Source of the DNA: Gammaproteobacteria bacterium
GTDB taxonomy: Bacteria > Pseudomonadota > Gammaproteobacteria > SZUA-229
DNA: 39,878 bases
Direction of reading: 5' to 3'
Assembly: GCA_029287435.1 (NCBI GenBank)
Contig: JARFRD010000175.1
Span: 1 to 39,878 of the forward strand
The notes under the pieces are model-generated. The model ran no database searches, was not told the origin of the DNA, and saw only the letters and a list, made by a program, of their open reading frames with translations. A program made the translations under genes and the position numbers. Of the stretch, positions 16,117-25,874 are shown in pieces; the first letter of the stretch is position 1; each line of letters opens with the position of its first letter.

Positions 16117-18084
16117 ATGGCAACCTCCAGTGATGACATGAACACTAAGCTGACCTTCAGAAAATATGAAGAAGGTGACACTGATTGGGGCGGTTTTGAA
16201 AACAAGATTTTCAAAGAAGACACTTCACACAAGTGCCCTACCTACGTACACCGTACTCCACCATGCCAGGGCAGCTGTCCTTCTGGTGAGGATATTCGAG
16301 GCTGGCTGGACATCGTGCGTGGTATTGAAACACCACCTGAAGGTGTCAGCATGCAGGAATATGCTTTCCGTCGTTCAACAGATGCCAACCCGTTCCCATC
16401 TATGATGGGTCGTGTATGCCCTGCGCCATGCCAGGACGGTTGTAACCGTAACAACGTTGAAGACTTCGTTGGCATCAACTCTGTTGAGCAGTACATTGGT
16501 GACACTGCATTTGCTGAAGGCTTCAAGTTTGACAACAGCGCCGAGATGACTGACAAGAAAGTCGCCATCATCGGTGGTGGTCCTGCGGGTATGGCTGCTG
16601 CTTACCAGCTACGTCGCAAGGGTATCGCTTCAACCATCTTTGATGATCACGACGAACTTGGCGGCATGATGCGTTACGGTATTCCAGGCTATCGTACCCC
16701 ACGTGATTTCCTCGACAACGAATGTCAGCGCATCCTGGACATGGGTCACATCGAAACACGCATGAACACTAAAGTTGGTACTGACGTTAGTGTTGAAGAC
16801 CTCGAAAAAGAATACGACGCCATCTTGTGGGCCATGGGCTGCTGGACAGGTCGTGACCTGCCACTCGAAGGCTGGGACGAAACACCGAACTGCGTATCTG
16901 CAGTTAAGTTCCTTGAGCAGTTCAACAAGGGTGAAATGAAATACACCGCACCACGCGTACTCTGCATCGGTGGTGGTGATACTTCTATCGACGTTGTATC
17001 TGTTTCACGCCGTATCGGTACTGTTGAAGGCTACAGCGACGCACCTGAAGCTGTGGTTAATGGCGAAGCAAGCCATGCGGATCACGATCCATCTGCCAAC
17101 ATTCCATGCACCCAGGTAACTCTGACTGCGCTGTTCAAGAAAGAAGAAATGACAGCTGCACAGCACGAAGTTGAAGACGCTACCATCGAAGGCGTTAACA
17201 TCATGAACGAAGTAATGCCTGTTGAAATCATTCGTGATGACAGCGGTCGCGCTACCGGCATGAAGTTCGTTGACTGCAAATGGGAAAACAACGCACCGGT
17301 TGCTGTCGAAGGTGGTAAAGAATATACCGTTGAAGCAGACGTTATCGTTGCTGCGATTGGTCAAAGCGGTAACATGCAGGGCGTTGAAGATTTCGACAAT
17401 GGTCGTAACCTGATCGACTCAGACAACGTTTACCGTGTACCTGGCAAGGAAAACCACTTTGTCTGTGGCGACATCGTCCGCCCTCACCTGCTGACTACAG
17501 CTATCGGTCAGGCATACATCGTTTCTGACACCATCGAGAAGCACTTCCAGAATATTGAAGTCAGGAAACGTCCTAAAGTCGACGTTCACCACTTCAACCT
17601 GTCAGACAAGCTGGTAGAAGCTGGCCTGGGTGTAGACAGCTATAGCGCTAATGACTATCACGAAGGTGAACAGCGCGGCACTGACAAGCAGAGCTATGCC
17701 ATTCATAACTATGAAGATCGCTCTGCACAGGAAATCATCTCGACAGAAAAGATGTTCCTCGGTCACTTCGAATATACCCCGCGCAACCTGCGTGATACCG
17801 ATGTACCTTCTTCTGACGAAGTTCTGGGTCATTTCGCTGAACGTCAGAGCAACCTGACAGAAGAAATGGCCATCGAAGAAGCCAACCGCTGCATGAGCTG
17901 CGGCATGTGTTTCGAATGTGACAACTGTGTCATCTACTGCCCACAGGATGCTGTGTTCCGCGTCAAGAAAGACCAGCAGACAACCGGTCGTTATGTAGAT
18001 ACGGATTACAACAAGTGCATCGGTTGCCACATCTGTTCAGATGTATGCCCAACCGGTTACATCGACATGGCACTGGGTGAGTAA
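16117..18084 (+). CDS. dsrL: DsrL, FAD-dependent NAD(P)H:acceptor oxidoreductase
   Basis: GltD-like: KVAIIGGGPAGMAAAYQLRRKG; C-terminal ferredoxin CMSCGMCFECDNCVIYCPQDA, CIGCHICSDVCPTGYI. Confidence 0.97.
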   Translation: MATSSDDMNTKLTFRKYEEGDTDWGGFENKIFKEDTSHKCPTYVHRTPPCQGSCPSGEDIRGWLDIVRGIETPPEGVSMQEYAFRRSTDANPFPSMMGRVCPAPCQDGCNRNNVEDFVGINSVEQYIGDTAFAEGFKFDNSAEMTDKKVAIIGGGPAGMAAAYQLRRKGIASTIFDDHDELGGMMRYGIPGYRTPRDFLDNECQRILDMGHIETRMNTKVGTDVSVEDLEKEYDAILWAMGCWTGRDLPLEGWDETPNCVSAVKFLEQFNKGEMKYTAPRVLCIGGGDTSIDVVSVSRRIGTVEGYSDAPEAVVNGEASHADHDPSANIPCTQVTLTALFKKEEMTAAQHEVEDATIEGVNIMNEVMPVEIIRDDSGRATGMKFVDCKWENNAPVAVEGGKEYTVEADVIVAAIGQSGNMQGVEDFDNGRNLIDSDNVYRVPGKENHFVCGDIVRPHLLTTAIGQAYIVSDTIEKHFQNIEVRKRPKVDVHHFNLSDKLVEAGLGVDSYSANDYHEGEQRGTDKQSYAIHNYEDRSAQEIISTEKMFLGHFEYTPRNLRDTDVPSSDEVLGHFAERQSNLTEEMAIEEANRCMSCGMCFECDNCVIYCPQDAVFRVKKDQQTTGRYVDTDYNKCIGCHICSDVCPTGYIDMALGE

Positions 18085-18117
18085 ACGCTGTATCTACAGA
18101 CCAACAAGGTTGAAATC

Positions 18118-18582
18118 ATGACAAACCGCTTTCTGCGTATCACTTTTTTACTGGTTGGACTAGGCCTGCTGTACCCTGTATTGGGTTCAGCAGATACGCC
18201 CAAGCCCGTCATTCACGAGCCTGAAGGTGAAGGTGTGAAGTGTGTGCACCCAGAAGAAGAGATGAAAAGAAACCATATGAATTACATCCTGCATCAACGC
18301 GATGACACGATGTATGACGGTATTCGCACAGAAAAGCACAGCCTTGCTAACTGCATCGACTGTCATGTTCAGCCAGGTAAAGACGGCAAGATCGCCAGCA
18401 TCGAGACAGAGGAGCACTTCTGCAAAGGCTGTCACGAATATGCGGCAGTCACCATCGACTGCTTTGAATGTCATGCTGACCGTCCACAGAAGTTTATTAA
18501 TCGCGGCGGCAAGAATAACGCATCTCTTCAACAGGACTTGCAGACTATGTTATCTGCAGGCACTGCGTCGGGAGACCAATAA
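18118..18582 (+). CDS. dsrJ: DsrJ, periplasmic triheme cytochrome c
   Basis: N-terminal signal-like segment; three CxxCH motifs: CIDCH, CKGCH, CFECH. Confidence 0.96.
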   Translation: MTNRFLRITFLLVGLGLLYPVLGSADTPKPVIHEPEGEGVKCVHPEEEMKRNHMNYILHQRDDTMYDGIRTEKHSLANCIDCHVQPGKDGKIASIETEEHFCKGCHEYAAVTIDCFECHADRPQKFINRGGKNNASLQQDLQTMLSAGTASGDQ

Positions 18583-18584
18583 CA

Positions 18585-19340
18585 ATGAGCGCCAACAAAA
18601 GTAAAGTTGCTGTGAATAATTCAAGACGCGCCTTTCTGAGCAAAACAGCCAGTACTGCGGGTATGATTACAATCGCACCCGGTGTACTTCTGCACCAGGT
18701 AGCTAATGCAAAACCTGACGATCAGCCGATCTCGGAAAAAGTTCGCTGGGGTATGCTGATTGATACCAACAAGTGCGAAAAAGGCTGCACCGACTGTATC
18801 GACGCCTGTAATGCAGAACATAGTCTGACTGATAATGGTCGTCCCGAGTCAGATACTCAGTATATTCGTAAAGTCACCTTGCGTGACAAATCAACGGGGC
18901 ACGAGCTGTCATTGCCACTGATGTGCCAGCACTGCGAGACAGCACCTTGTGTCGATGTCTGCCCTACTGGCGCTTCTTTCACGCGTAAAGACGGCATTGC
19001 GCTTGTCGACAAGCATATCTGCATCGGCTGTCGTTACTGCATGATGGCTTGCCCGTACAAGGCACGCTCGTTCGTCCACGAAGCAGTGAAAAACCAGACC
19101 TTGAGCGCACCGCGCGGTAAAGGCACAGTTGAATCATGCACCATGTGTGTTCATCGTGTAGACAAGGGTGAGACCCCTGCATGTGTCGAAGCATGCTCCA
19201 AAGGCATGCACGACGCGATGATCTTCGGTGATCTGAATGATCCCAACAGCAAGATCTCAAAATCACTTGCACAGTATGGTGGCAAGCAGCTGCGCGCTGA
19301 CCTGCAACTGAATACCGCCGTTCGCTATCGGGGCATATAG
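18585..19340 (+). CDS. dsrO: DsrO, periplasmic ferredoxin-like FeS protein
   Basis: Tat-like N-terminus NSRRAFLSKTAST; multiple ferredoxin motifs CEKGCTDCIDAC, CQHCETAPCVDVCPTGA, CIGCRYCMMACPYKA. Confidence 0.97.
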   Translation: MSANKSKVAVNNSRRAFLSKTASTAGMITIAPGVLLHQVANAKPDDQPISEKVRWGMLIDTNKCEKGCTDCIDACNAEHSLTDNGRPESDTQYIRKVTLRDKSTGHELSLPLMCQHCETAPCVDVCPTGASFTRKDGIALVDKHICIGCRYCMMACPYKARSFVHEAVKNQTLSAPRGKGTVESCTMCVHRVDKGETPACVEACSKGMHDAMIFGDLNDPNSKISKSLAQYGGKQLRADLQLNTAVRYRGI

Positions 19341-19361
19341 GAAGAATTTAGAGAAATCACG

Positions 19362-20549
19362 ATGAAAAAGATTGAATACTCTGCAATCAAAGGTAACAGC
19401 CTGGGCTACTATGGGTTACTGGGTGGTTTAGGCTTATTGATGCTTATTGGCCTGCTCGCCGTTTGGCATATGGAGCACCAGGGCCACTGGGTTACGGGCA
19501 TGAACAACCAGATCGTCTGGGGCATGCCGCACGTATTTGCCGTGTTCCTGATTGTTGCTGCCTCTGGCGCACTCAACGTTGCTTCGGTTGCATCCGTATT
19601 CCGCAAAGAAGAGTATGAGCCATTGGCCCGTCTCTCAGGCCTTCTGGCTATCGCCCTGCTCGCTGGTGGCCTGGTTGTTCTTCTACTCGATCTGGGTCGC
19701 CCTGACCGCCTGATCGTTGCGATGACTTACTACAACTTCAAGTCAATCTTCGCCTGGAACATCATTCTCTATACCGGTTTCTTCGCTATTGTCGGCATTT
19801 ACATCTGGTTCATGATGGACCACAACATGTACAAGTTTAAGAAAACAGCCGGCATGGCAGCCTTTGTCTGGCGCCTGATACTGACGACTGGTACCGGTTC
19901 TATTTTCGGCTTCCTGGTTGCACGCTCAGCCTATGACGCAGCGCTGCTGGCACCGATGTTTATTGTCATGTCCTTTGCCTTTGGTCTTGCCATCTTCATT
20001 CTCGTTCTGATGGCTTCCTACCACTGGTCAGGCCGTGAACTGGGCGATGAAATCGTGGCACGCCTGCGTAACCTGCTGGGTGTATTCATCGCTGCGGTAC
20101 TCTATTTTGTAGCGGTATATCATCTGACAAACCTGTATATCACTGAACATCATGGATTTGAAAAATTCATCCTGATGGAAGGTGGCAGCTATACCAAGAT
20201 TTTCTGGATTGGTCAGATCATCCTCGGCGGCCTGATTCCGCTGGCACTGGTCTATGCGCCAGGCGTAAAGAACTGCCGCAAGACGCTAAGCCTGATCTGT
20301 GCACTGGTTATCCTTGGTGGTCTTGCTACCATGTACACCGTCATCATTGCTGGCCAGGCTTACCCACTGCAGATATTCCCGGGCTATGAAGTTACCAGTT
20401 CATTCTTTGATGGTGTTGTAAACGACTACACGCCGTCAATTTATGAGATTGCTCTTGGCGTTGGTGGTGTCGCTGTTTCCCTGCTAATTGTTGCATTCGT
20501 TATCAAGGTACTGCCTTTCCTGCCAAAGAGCCTGGCTGATTCCAAGTAA
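19362..20549 (+). CDS. dsrP: DsrP, NrfD-like membrane subunit
   Basis: About ten hydrophobic segments, NrfD/PsrC-like; operon position. Confidence 0.96.
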   Translation: MKKIEYSAIKGNSLGYYGLLGGLGLLMLIGLLAVWHMEHQGHWVTGMNNQIVWGMPHVFAVFLIVAASGALNVASVASVFRKEEYEPLARLSGLLAIALLAGGLVVLLLDLGRPDRLIVAMTYYNFKSIFAWNIILYTGFFAIVGIYIWFMMDHNMYKFKKTAGMAAFVWRLILTTGTGSIFGFLVARSAYDAALLAPMFIVMSFAFGLAIFILVLMASYHWSGRELGDEIVARLRNLLGVFIAAVLYFVAVYHLTNLYITEHHGFEKFILMEGGSYTKIFWIGQIILGGLIPLALVYAPGVKNCRKTLSLICALVILGGLATMYTVIIAGQAYPLQIFPGYEVTSSFFDGVVNDYTPSIYEIALGVGGVAVSLLIVAFVIKVLPFLPKSLADSK

Positions 20550-20623
20550 GTCATCAGCCGGCCGACCGTTAGCGGCTACGGCTACTCTGCAGACATACCT
20601 GCTTCTATGGTGCAGAATGCATC

Positions 20624-22027
20624 ATGAGTGTAACCACGATGTCCAGACTCTTCATATCCGCGTCGCGTAAGTCTTCCGGTAAAACCTCAATTTCGATTGG
20701 TTTATGTGCCGCCCTGCACGCTCGGGGTCATAAGGTACAACCCTATAAAAAAGGCCCTGACTATATTGACCCACACTGGCTGGCAGAAGCTGCCGGTAGA
20801 AACTGCTACAACCTCGATTTCTACACCATGCAGCATGAAGAAATACTTGCTGCGTATTCCCGCTATTCTTCTGACGCTGATATCTCGCTCATCGAAGGAA
20901 ACATGGGGCTCTATGATGGTCTCGATCTCGATGGCAGCAACAGCAATGCTGCACTTGCCAGGTTACTCAAGGCCCCCGTGGCACTGGTACTCGACGCCCG
21001 CGGCATGACACGAGGTATCGCCCCCCTGATACTCGGATACAAGGCATTCGATACGAACATCGATATAAAAGGCGTCATACTGAACAAGCTCGGTGGCTAC
21101 CGACACGAAGACAAACTGAGAAATATCATAGAGCACTACACAGATGTAAAAGTCCTCGGTGCTGTGCATAACAGCGCTGAGCTGGATATAGAAGAACGTC
21201 ACCTCGGGCTCGTACCCAGCAATGAAGACAATGCCTGCCTGGACAAGATCAGCCAGCTCAGGACTGCTGTCGAAAATCAGGTAGACCTCGATGCCGTACT
21301 GGATATCGCCTCACAGGCAAAGGCCTTACCCGCTATACCGGTTGAAGTTACACCACACGTATCTGCAGCTGATGTCAGAATCGGAATCATTAAAAACTCA
21401 GCCTTTGGCTTTTACTACCCAGATGATCTGGATGCAATTCGTGACGCTGGTGCTGACCTGGTTACAATTGACAACCTGACCGCAACAGACTTGCCTGAGC
21501 TCGACGGCCTGTTCATTGGTGGCGGTTTTCCTGAAACCCACATGGAAAAACTGGAAAATAATACTGCCTTCAGAGAGCAGCTCAAGCAGGCGATCGAGGC
21601 CGGATTACCCGTGTATGCCGAATGTGGTGGCCTTATGTACCTTGCGCGCTCCATCAGCTGGAAAGACACCAAATGCGACATGGTTGGCGCCATACCAGCA
21701 GATATCACCATGGAGAAACGTCCGCAGGGTCGGGGTTACGTGCAGCTAGAGGAAACAGATGACAGCTTGTGGCCAGATGCAGAGAACAGGATCATAGCTG
21801 CGCACGAATTTCATTATTCAAGATTTATAAATCTTGATAAAAATGCTAAGTTTGCATTTCGAGTTTTGCGTGGCACGGGAATAGATGGTCAGCATGATGG
21901 CTATGTCCACAAAAATATGCAGGCTAATTACACCCACCTACGCAACACTAACAGCAATCAATGGGCGAAACGATTCGTCGATTTTGTACGCCAATGTAAA
22001 CATCAGGCCAATACGAAAACACCATGA
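20624..22027 (+). CDS. dsrN: DsrN, cobyrinic acid a,c-diamide synthase-like (siroheme amidation)
   Basis: LFISASRKSSGKTSISIGL P-loop, GLYDGLDLDGSNSNAALARLLKAPVALVLD, glutaminase domain LPVYAECGGLMYL. Start may be the second Met (20639). Confidence 0.95.
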   Translation: MSVTTMSRLFISASRKSSGKTSISIGLCAALHARGHKVQPYKKGPDYIDPHWLAEAAGRNCYNLDFYTMQHEEILAAYSRYSSDADISLIEGNMGLYDGLDLDGSNSNAALARLLKAPVALVLDARGMTRGIAPLILGYKAFDTNIDIKGVILNKLGGYRHEDKLRNIIEHYTDVKVLGAVHNSAELDIEERHLGLVPSNEDNACLDKISQLRTAVENQVDLDAVLDIASQAKALPAIPVEVTPHVSAADVRIGIIKNSAFGFYYPDDLDAIRDAGADLVTIDNLTATDLPELDGLFIGGGFPETHMEKLENNTAFREQLKQAIEAGLPVYAECGGLMYLARSISWKDTKCDMVGAIPADITMEKRPQGRGYVQLEETDDSLWPDAENRIIAAHEFHYSRFINLDKNAKFAFRVLRGTGIDGQHDGYVHKNMQANYTHLRNTNSNQWAKRFVDFVRQCKHQANTKTP

Positions 22028-22338
22028 TTACAGTAACTGAAGCCGCTGCAGAACAGATTAAAAAATCCGCCAAACAGGGTAAATCGGAAGGTATGCCGCT
22101 GCGTATTGCAGCCACTCGCAACAGCGATGAAAGCATCCATTACGGAATGGGTTTTGACGATAGTAAAGAAGACGACATCACCATCAGTTCAGAAGATGTC
22201 GACATTGTTATCTCGCCTGTTAGCGCAGAAATTCTCAAGGATACTGTTCTTGATTTTGTTGAACTCGAACCGGGAAAGCAGCAGTTTATTTTCATGAATC
22301 CAAATGATCCTGCCTACACACCCCCTCAGGATAATTAA
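22024..22338 (+). CDS. dsrR: DsrR, A-type carrier-like protein lacking Cys
   Basis: IscA-like MITVTEAAAEQIKKSAKQGK...DDITISSEDVDIVISPVSAEIL...; contains no Cys, as described for DsrR; ATGA overlap with dsrN. Confidence 0.92.
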   Translation: MITVTEAAAEQIKKSAKQGKSEGMPLRIAATRNSDESIHYGMGFDDSKEDDITISSEDVDIVISPVSAEILKDTVLDFVELEPGKQQFIFMNPNDPAYTPPQDN

Positions 22339-22378
22339 TTACCAGCTTCCTGCGCGTTTATATTCCCATTCCACTATT

Positions 22379-23533
22379 TTGGATAAATCAGATCAAAACT
22401 GGAGCCAGGCGTCTCTCGAAACCCTGTACAAACTCAGCTCCGCCATCAATGCTGCAAGGTCACGCGAAGAACTTCTGTGTGACTTTCTCGAAGTACTTTC
22501 TAATGACAATGACCACATCAAGGCAAGTCTTATCCGACTATTGACTGATGACGGCTGGATGGAACTGGCAGCGACCTATGATATTGATAATACAGCACTG
22601 GCAAATCATCATAGAACACCCATAGACGGCTCTATGTTCAGCCGCTCCAGCGATAGTATCAGTGAAACCCAGGAGCCTTTTCTAAAGGGCATTGTTGAGA
22701 GTGACTCATGTAAGGTACTCGCAATACCCATTCGCTATCATGTACGTACCCTGGGCGTAATTAATCTCTATATTGATAAAAACATCGAAATAGATACCGA
22801 AACCTCGAAGATGTGGCTGCGTGCAGGTGAACACCTGGCACTTGAACTGGACAAGTTACTCGAGGATATGGAAATCAAGGAGCAGCTCATCCAGGAAGAA
22901 CGCAATATCATTGCAAATGAGTTGCATGATTCGCTGGCGCAGACCCTGGCTTCTCTTCGCTTCCAGGTGCGTATCCTCGACCAGACATTGCAGCTAACCA
23001 GTGAGTTCAAAGCTATCAGCAGTATTGAACAGGTAGAGCATGGCCTCGACGAGGCTTATACTGACCTTCGAGAGCTGATTGCCCACTGCAGGATTCCCAT
23101 TGATAAACAAGGACTTATACCATCCATACAACGAGTTGTTGATAAATTCCGCGAAGAGACAAACATACATATCCTGTTACAATCCGAATGTCAGAATCCG
23201 GACATCCCGGCAAACATGGAAATGAACGTCTATCGAATTGTTCAGGAGTCACTGACCAACATCAGGAAACATGCGGACGCACATATCGTACGCGTGCTCC
23301 TGCAATGCGATAATGATGGTAATTACAAGATCCTGATCGAAAATGACGGTAAGGGTTTCGACAAAGAAGCAATTCACAGCGATGCTGGCAAGCACCTCGG
23401 ACTCACGATCATGCAGGAACGTGCAAGGCATATTGGCGGCAAGCTCAAAATTGATAGCGAGCATGATGAAGGCACACGTGTTGAACTTCGCTTTCAATAC
23501 AAGCCGGCTGGCATCGCAAAAGATAAACAATAA
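22379..23533 (+). CDS. cytoplasmic GAF-containing NarX/LiaS-type sensor histidine kinase
   Basis: HisKA_3 H-box ERNIIANELHDSLAQTLASLRFQVRIL; HATPase YRIVQESLTNIRKHADA, NDGKGFD, GLTIMQERARHIGGKL; no TM segment. TTG start at 22379 is preferred over the listed 22304, which overlaps dsrR by 35 nt. Confidence 0.9.
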   Translation: MDKSDQNWSQASLETLYKLSSAINAARSREELLCDFLEVLSNDNDHIKASLIRLLTDDGWMELAATYDIDNTALANHHRTPIDGSMFSRSSDSISETQEPFLKGIVESDSCKVLAIPIRYHVRTLGVINLYIDKNIEIDTETSKMWLRAGEHLALELDKLLEDMEIKEQLIQEERNIIANELHDSLAQTLASLRFQVRILDQTLQLTSEFKAISSIEQVEHGLDEAYTDLRELIAHCRIPIDKQGLIPSIQRVVDKFREETNIHILLQSECQNPDIPANMEMNVYRIVQESLTNIRKHADAHIVRVLLQCDNDGNYKILIENDGKGFDKEAIHSDAGKHLGLTIMQERARHIGGKLKIDSEHDEGTRVELRFQYKPAGIAKDKQ

Positions 23534-23548
23534 TCAACGATTACACTT

Positions 23549-24199
23549 ATGCGCGTACTAATAATTGACGATCACGCCCTTTTCCGTGTCGGGTTACAGG
23601 GCTTGCTGGAACAACGTGATATCGAAGTCGCGGGTGCTGTCTCCTCCGGTGAAGAAGGTATCAAGCTGGCTGAAGAAATCAATCCTGATATTATCCTGCT
23701 CGACCTGCGTATGCCTGATATGGGCGGCCTTGAAGTTCTGCAAAAACTGCGTGAAAACAAATCAAGTATTCCAGTCGTCATGTTAACCACAAGTAATGAA
23801 GAAGCCGATCTCATCAAGTCACTTCGCTCAGGCGCCCAGGGCTACCTGTTGAAAGATATGGAGCCTGACGAACTCGTCAGTGCCCTGCGTGATATCGAAA
23901 ACGGCAAGAATGTCGTTGCCCAGGATCTGACCGATGCCCTCGCCCGCATGGTACAGGGCGAGACCAATGTTGACGATGATGATGGCCCTTTTTCAGAACT
24001 CACACCGCGCGAAATGGAGATTCTCTGCCTGCTCGCAGATGGGCAGAGTAACAAACTGATCGCGCGCAACCTGGGAATATCAGATGGCACGGTCAAACTC
24101 CACGTAAAAGCTATCCTGCGCAAGCTTGGTATTCATTCTCGCGTTGAAGCCGCGGTTATCGCAGTCGAACAGGGTTTAAGAAAAAGCAGTCAGAAATAG
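23549..24199 (+). CDS. NarL/FixJ (LuxR-type HTH) response regulator
   Basis: MRVLIIDDHALFRVGLQGLLEQ...ILLDLRMPDMGGLEVL...LTPREMEILCLLADGQSNKLIARNLGISDGTVKLHVKAILRKL. Confidence 0.96.
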   Translation: MRVLIIDDHALFRVGLQGLLEQRDIEVAGAVSSGEEGIKLAEEINPDIILLDLRMPDMGGLEVLQKLRENKSSIPVVMLTTSNEEADLIKSLRSGAQGYLLKDMEPDELVSALRDIENGKNVVAQDLTDALARMVQGETNVDDDDGPFSELTPREMEILCLLADGQSNKLIARNLGISDGTVKLHVKAILRKLGIHSRVEAAVIAVEQGLRKSSQK

Positions 24200-24201
24200 C
24201 C

Positions 24202-24687
24202 ATGAAAACTTTCAAGCAACTCATTGAAGCAGCCAGCAAAGACATCAAGGAAGTGTTTCCATGGGATGTTGAAGTACGGCGCGAAGAAAACAAGGACTTG
24301 TTGATCCTGGATATTCGTGAAGAATGCGAGTTTTCCGCATACCATATCAAGCACTCCATGCTGGTACCACGCGGTATCCTGGAAACAGCCTGCGAAGAAG
24401 AATACGAAGATGCAGTACCAGAACTGATCGAGGCACGTGATCGCGAAATTGTCGTAATCTGTCGTTCGGGTAACCGCAGCGTACTCGCTGCTCAAACCAT
24501 GCAATGGCTGGGCTACAACAATGTCAGCTCGATGAAAACCGGTTTACGTGGCTGGAATGACTATGAACTGCCGCTGTATAACCTGCGTCATGAAGTGGTA
24601 GATCCAGACGACGTAGAAGAAATGCTCGCTGCCGGTTTCTGCTCAACCATGATGCACCCGGATCGCAGAACTATCGTAGATGAATAA
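24202..24687 (+). CDS. rhodanese-domain sulfurtransferase
   Basis: LLILDIREECEFSAYHIKHSMLVPRG...VVICRSGNRSVLAAQTMQWLGYNNVSSMKTGLRGWNDYELP; active-site loop CRSGNRS. Confidence 0.94.
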   Translation: MKTFKQLIEAASKDIKEVFPWDVEVRREENKDLLILDIREECEFSAYHIKHSMLVPRGILETACEEEYEDAVPELIEARDREIVVICRSGNRSVLAAQTMQWLGYNNVSSMKTGLRGWNDYELPLYNLRHEVVDPDDVEEMLAAGFCSTMMHPDRRTIVDE

Positions 24688-24694
24688 TCATGCC

Positions 24695-24759
24695 CGTAGG
24701 AGCGGCTTCAGCCGCGAATATCTACGGAATAATTTTTCGCGGCTGAAGCCGCTCCTACG
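24695..24759. repeat. REP-type palindrome
   Basis: CGTAGGAGCGGCTTCAGCCGCGAA (24695-24718) and TTCGCGGCTGAAGCCGCTCCTACG (24736-24759), perfect 24-bp inverted arms. Confidence 0.9.
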
Positions 24760-24765
24760 CACAAC

Positions 24766-25089
24766 TTAACGGTCGTAGTGCTTATGATCCTTGCGTCTAC
24801 GGCCTGCTTTCTGTGCAACCACGCCTTTAACATCATCCAGGCCGCTGATTTCGACTGTATCGTAGAGATCATTCAGCGGCTGTAAATAATATTTATCTTC
24901 GACGATACGCAGTTGCCTGAAAATGTATTCATCATCGTGTATCGCGATAACGTAGCTACCGTCCTTGATGGCGCCACCCGGATCAATCACGATGATCGCA
25001 CCTTCAGCAAACTCGGGCAGCATGCTGTCGCCGAGCACACGAAGTGCATAAGGTTCGTTCTCTGCACAGCCAGACTGGGGAAAACTCAT
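24766..25089 (-). CDS. stand-alone S24/LexA-CTD-like protein without HTH
   Basis: YALRVLGDSMLPEFAEGAIIVIDPGGAIKDGSYVIAIHDDEYIFRQLRIVEDKYYLQPLNDLYDTVEI; no N-terminal DNA-binding domain. Confidence 0.88.
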   Translation of the reverse strand: MSFPQSGCAENEPYALRVLGDSMLPEFAEGAIIVIDPGGAIKDGSYVIAIHDDEYIFRQLRIVEDKYYLQPLNDLYDTVEISGLDDVKGVVAQKAGRRRKDHKHYDR

Positions 25090-25231
25090 AATAAAAAACC
25101 GTAGTAAGTGTATGTTTTAATTCGACAAATTATACCTCTAATTTACATTAACGACTATCCCCCGGTATACCTTGGCGCCGCCCTGTGTGAAAATAAAGCA
25201 TCCCAGAATTCAACGACGCTACTGTGTTTCA

Positions 25232-25711
25232 ATGAAAGATCAAATCCAGCAAGACAAGTTTGTTGCGCTTACCTACACCATTACCGATGAAAACAATGAA
25301 ATTCTTGAACGCATCGAGATGCCGATCGACTATATCCATGGTCGCGACAGCCAGGTCATAGATAAAATCGAAAATGCTCTCGAAGGCTGCCATGCTGGTG
25401 ATGAAATCAGCGTTGAAATCAGTCCAGAAGAAGGTTTTGGTGAACACCAGCAGGAACTCACCTTCACCGACGATATAGACAATGTGCCGCCTGAATTCAG
25501 GCAGATCGGCGCTGAAGTCGAATTCCAGAACGACAAGGGTGAAACCAAAATCTTTCGTGTCACCAGCATCGAAGACGGCAAACTCACTGTCGATGGCAAC
25601 CACCCGTTTGCCGGCAAGACCATAACCTACAACATCACGATTGCCACCGTGCGTGACGCCACAGCTGAAGAGCTGGCCGATGGTGCCGCCCGAAGCCCTT
25701 CACTCCACTAA
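25232..25711 (+). CDS. FKBP-type peptidyl-prolyl isomerase, SlyD-like
   Basis: DKFVALTYTITDENNEILE...PIDYIHGRDSQVIDKIENALEGCHAGDEISVEISPEEGFGEH...VDGNHPFAGKTITYNITI. Start placed at internal Met of ORF 25172. Confidence 0.93.
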   Translation: MKDQIQQDKFVALTYTITDENNEILERIEMPIDYIHGRDSQVIDKIENALEGCHAGDEISVEISPEEGFGEHQQELTFTDDIDNVPPEFRQIGAEVEFQNDKGETKIFRVTSIEDGKLTVDGNHPFAGKTITYNITIATVRDATAEELADGAARSPSLH

Positions 25712-25874
25712 AAATCAATACCCGCAATCCGGGCAAATAAAACTCATTTGCAGCTGCGGGACAATTTAGCCTCCAATAGCTGCATTTTATGGCGCCATAA
25801 GGCCGTTTTTACTGAAAACCTGCCGTTTTTAGGGTATCCTTCGCCCTCCATAATAATCTCGGACTCAGGTTTAA

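Noticed and set aside
22304-22338. 35-nt overlap of the listed histidine kinase ORF with dsrR
   Set aside because: Probably a start-site artefact; in-frame TTG at 22379 (MDKSDQNW...) removes the overlap.
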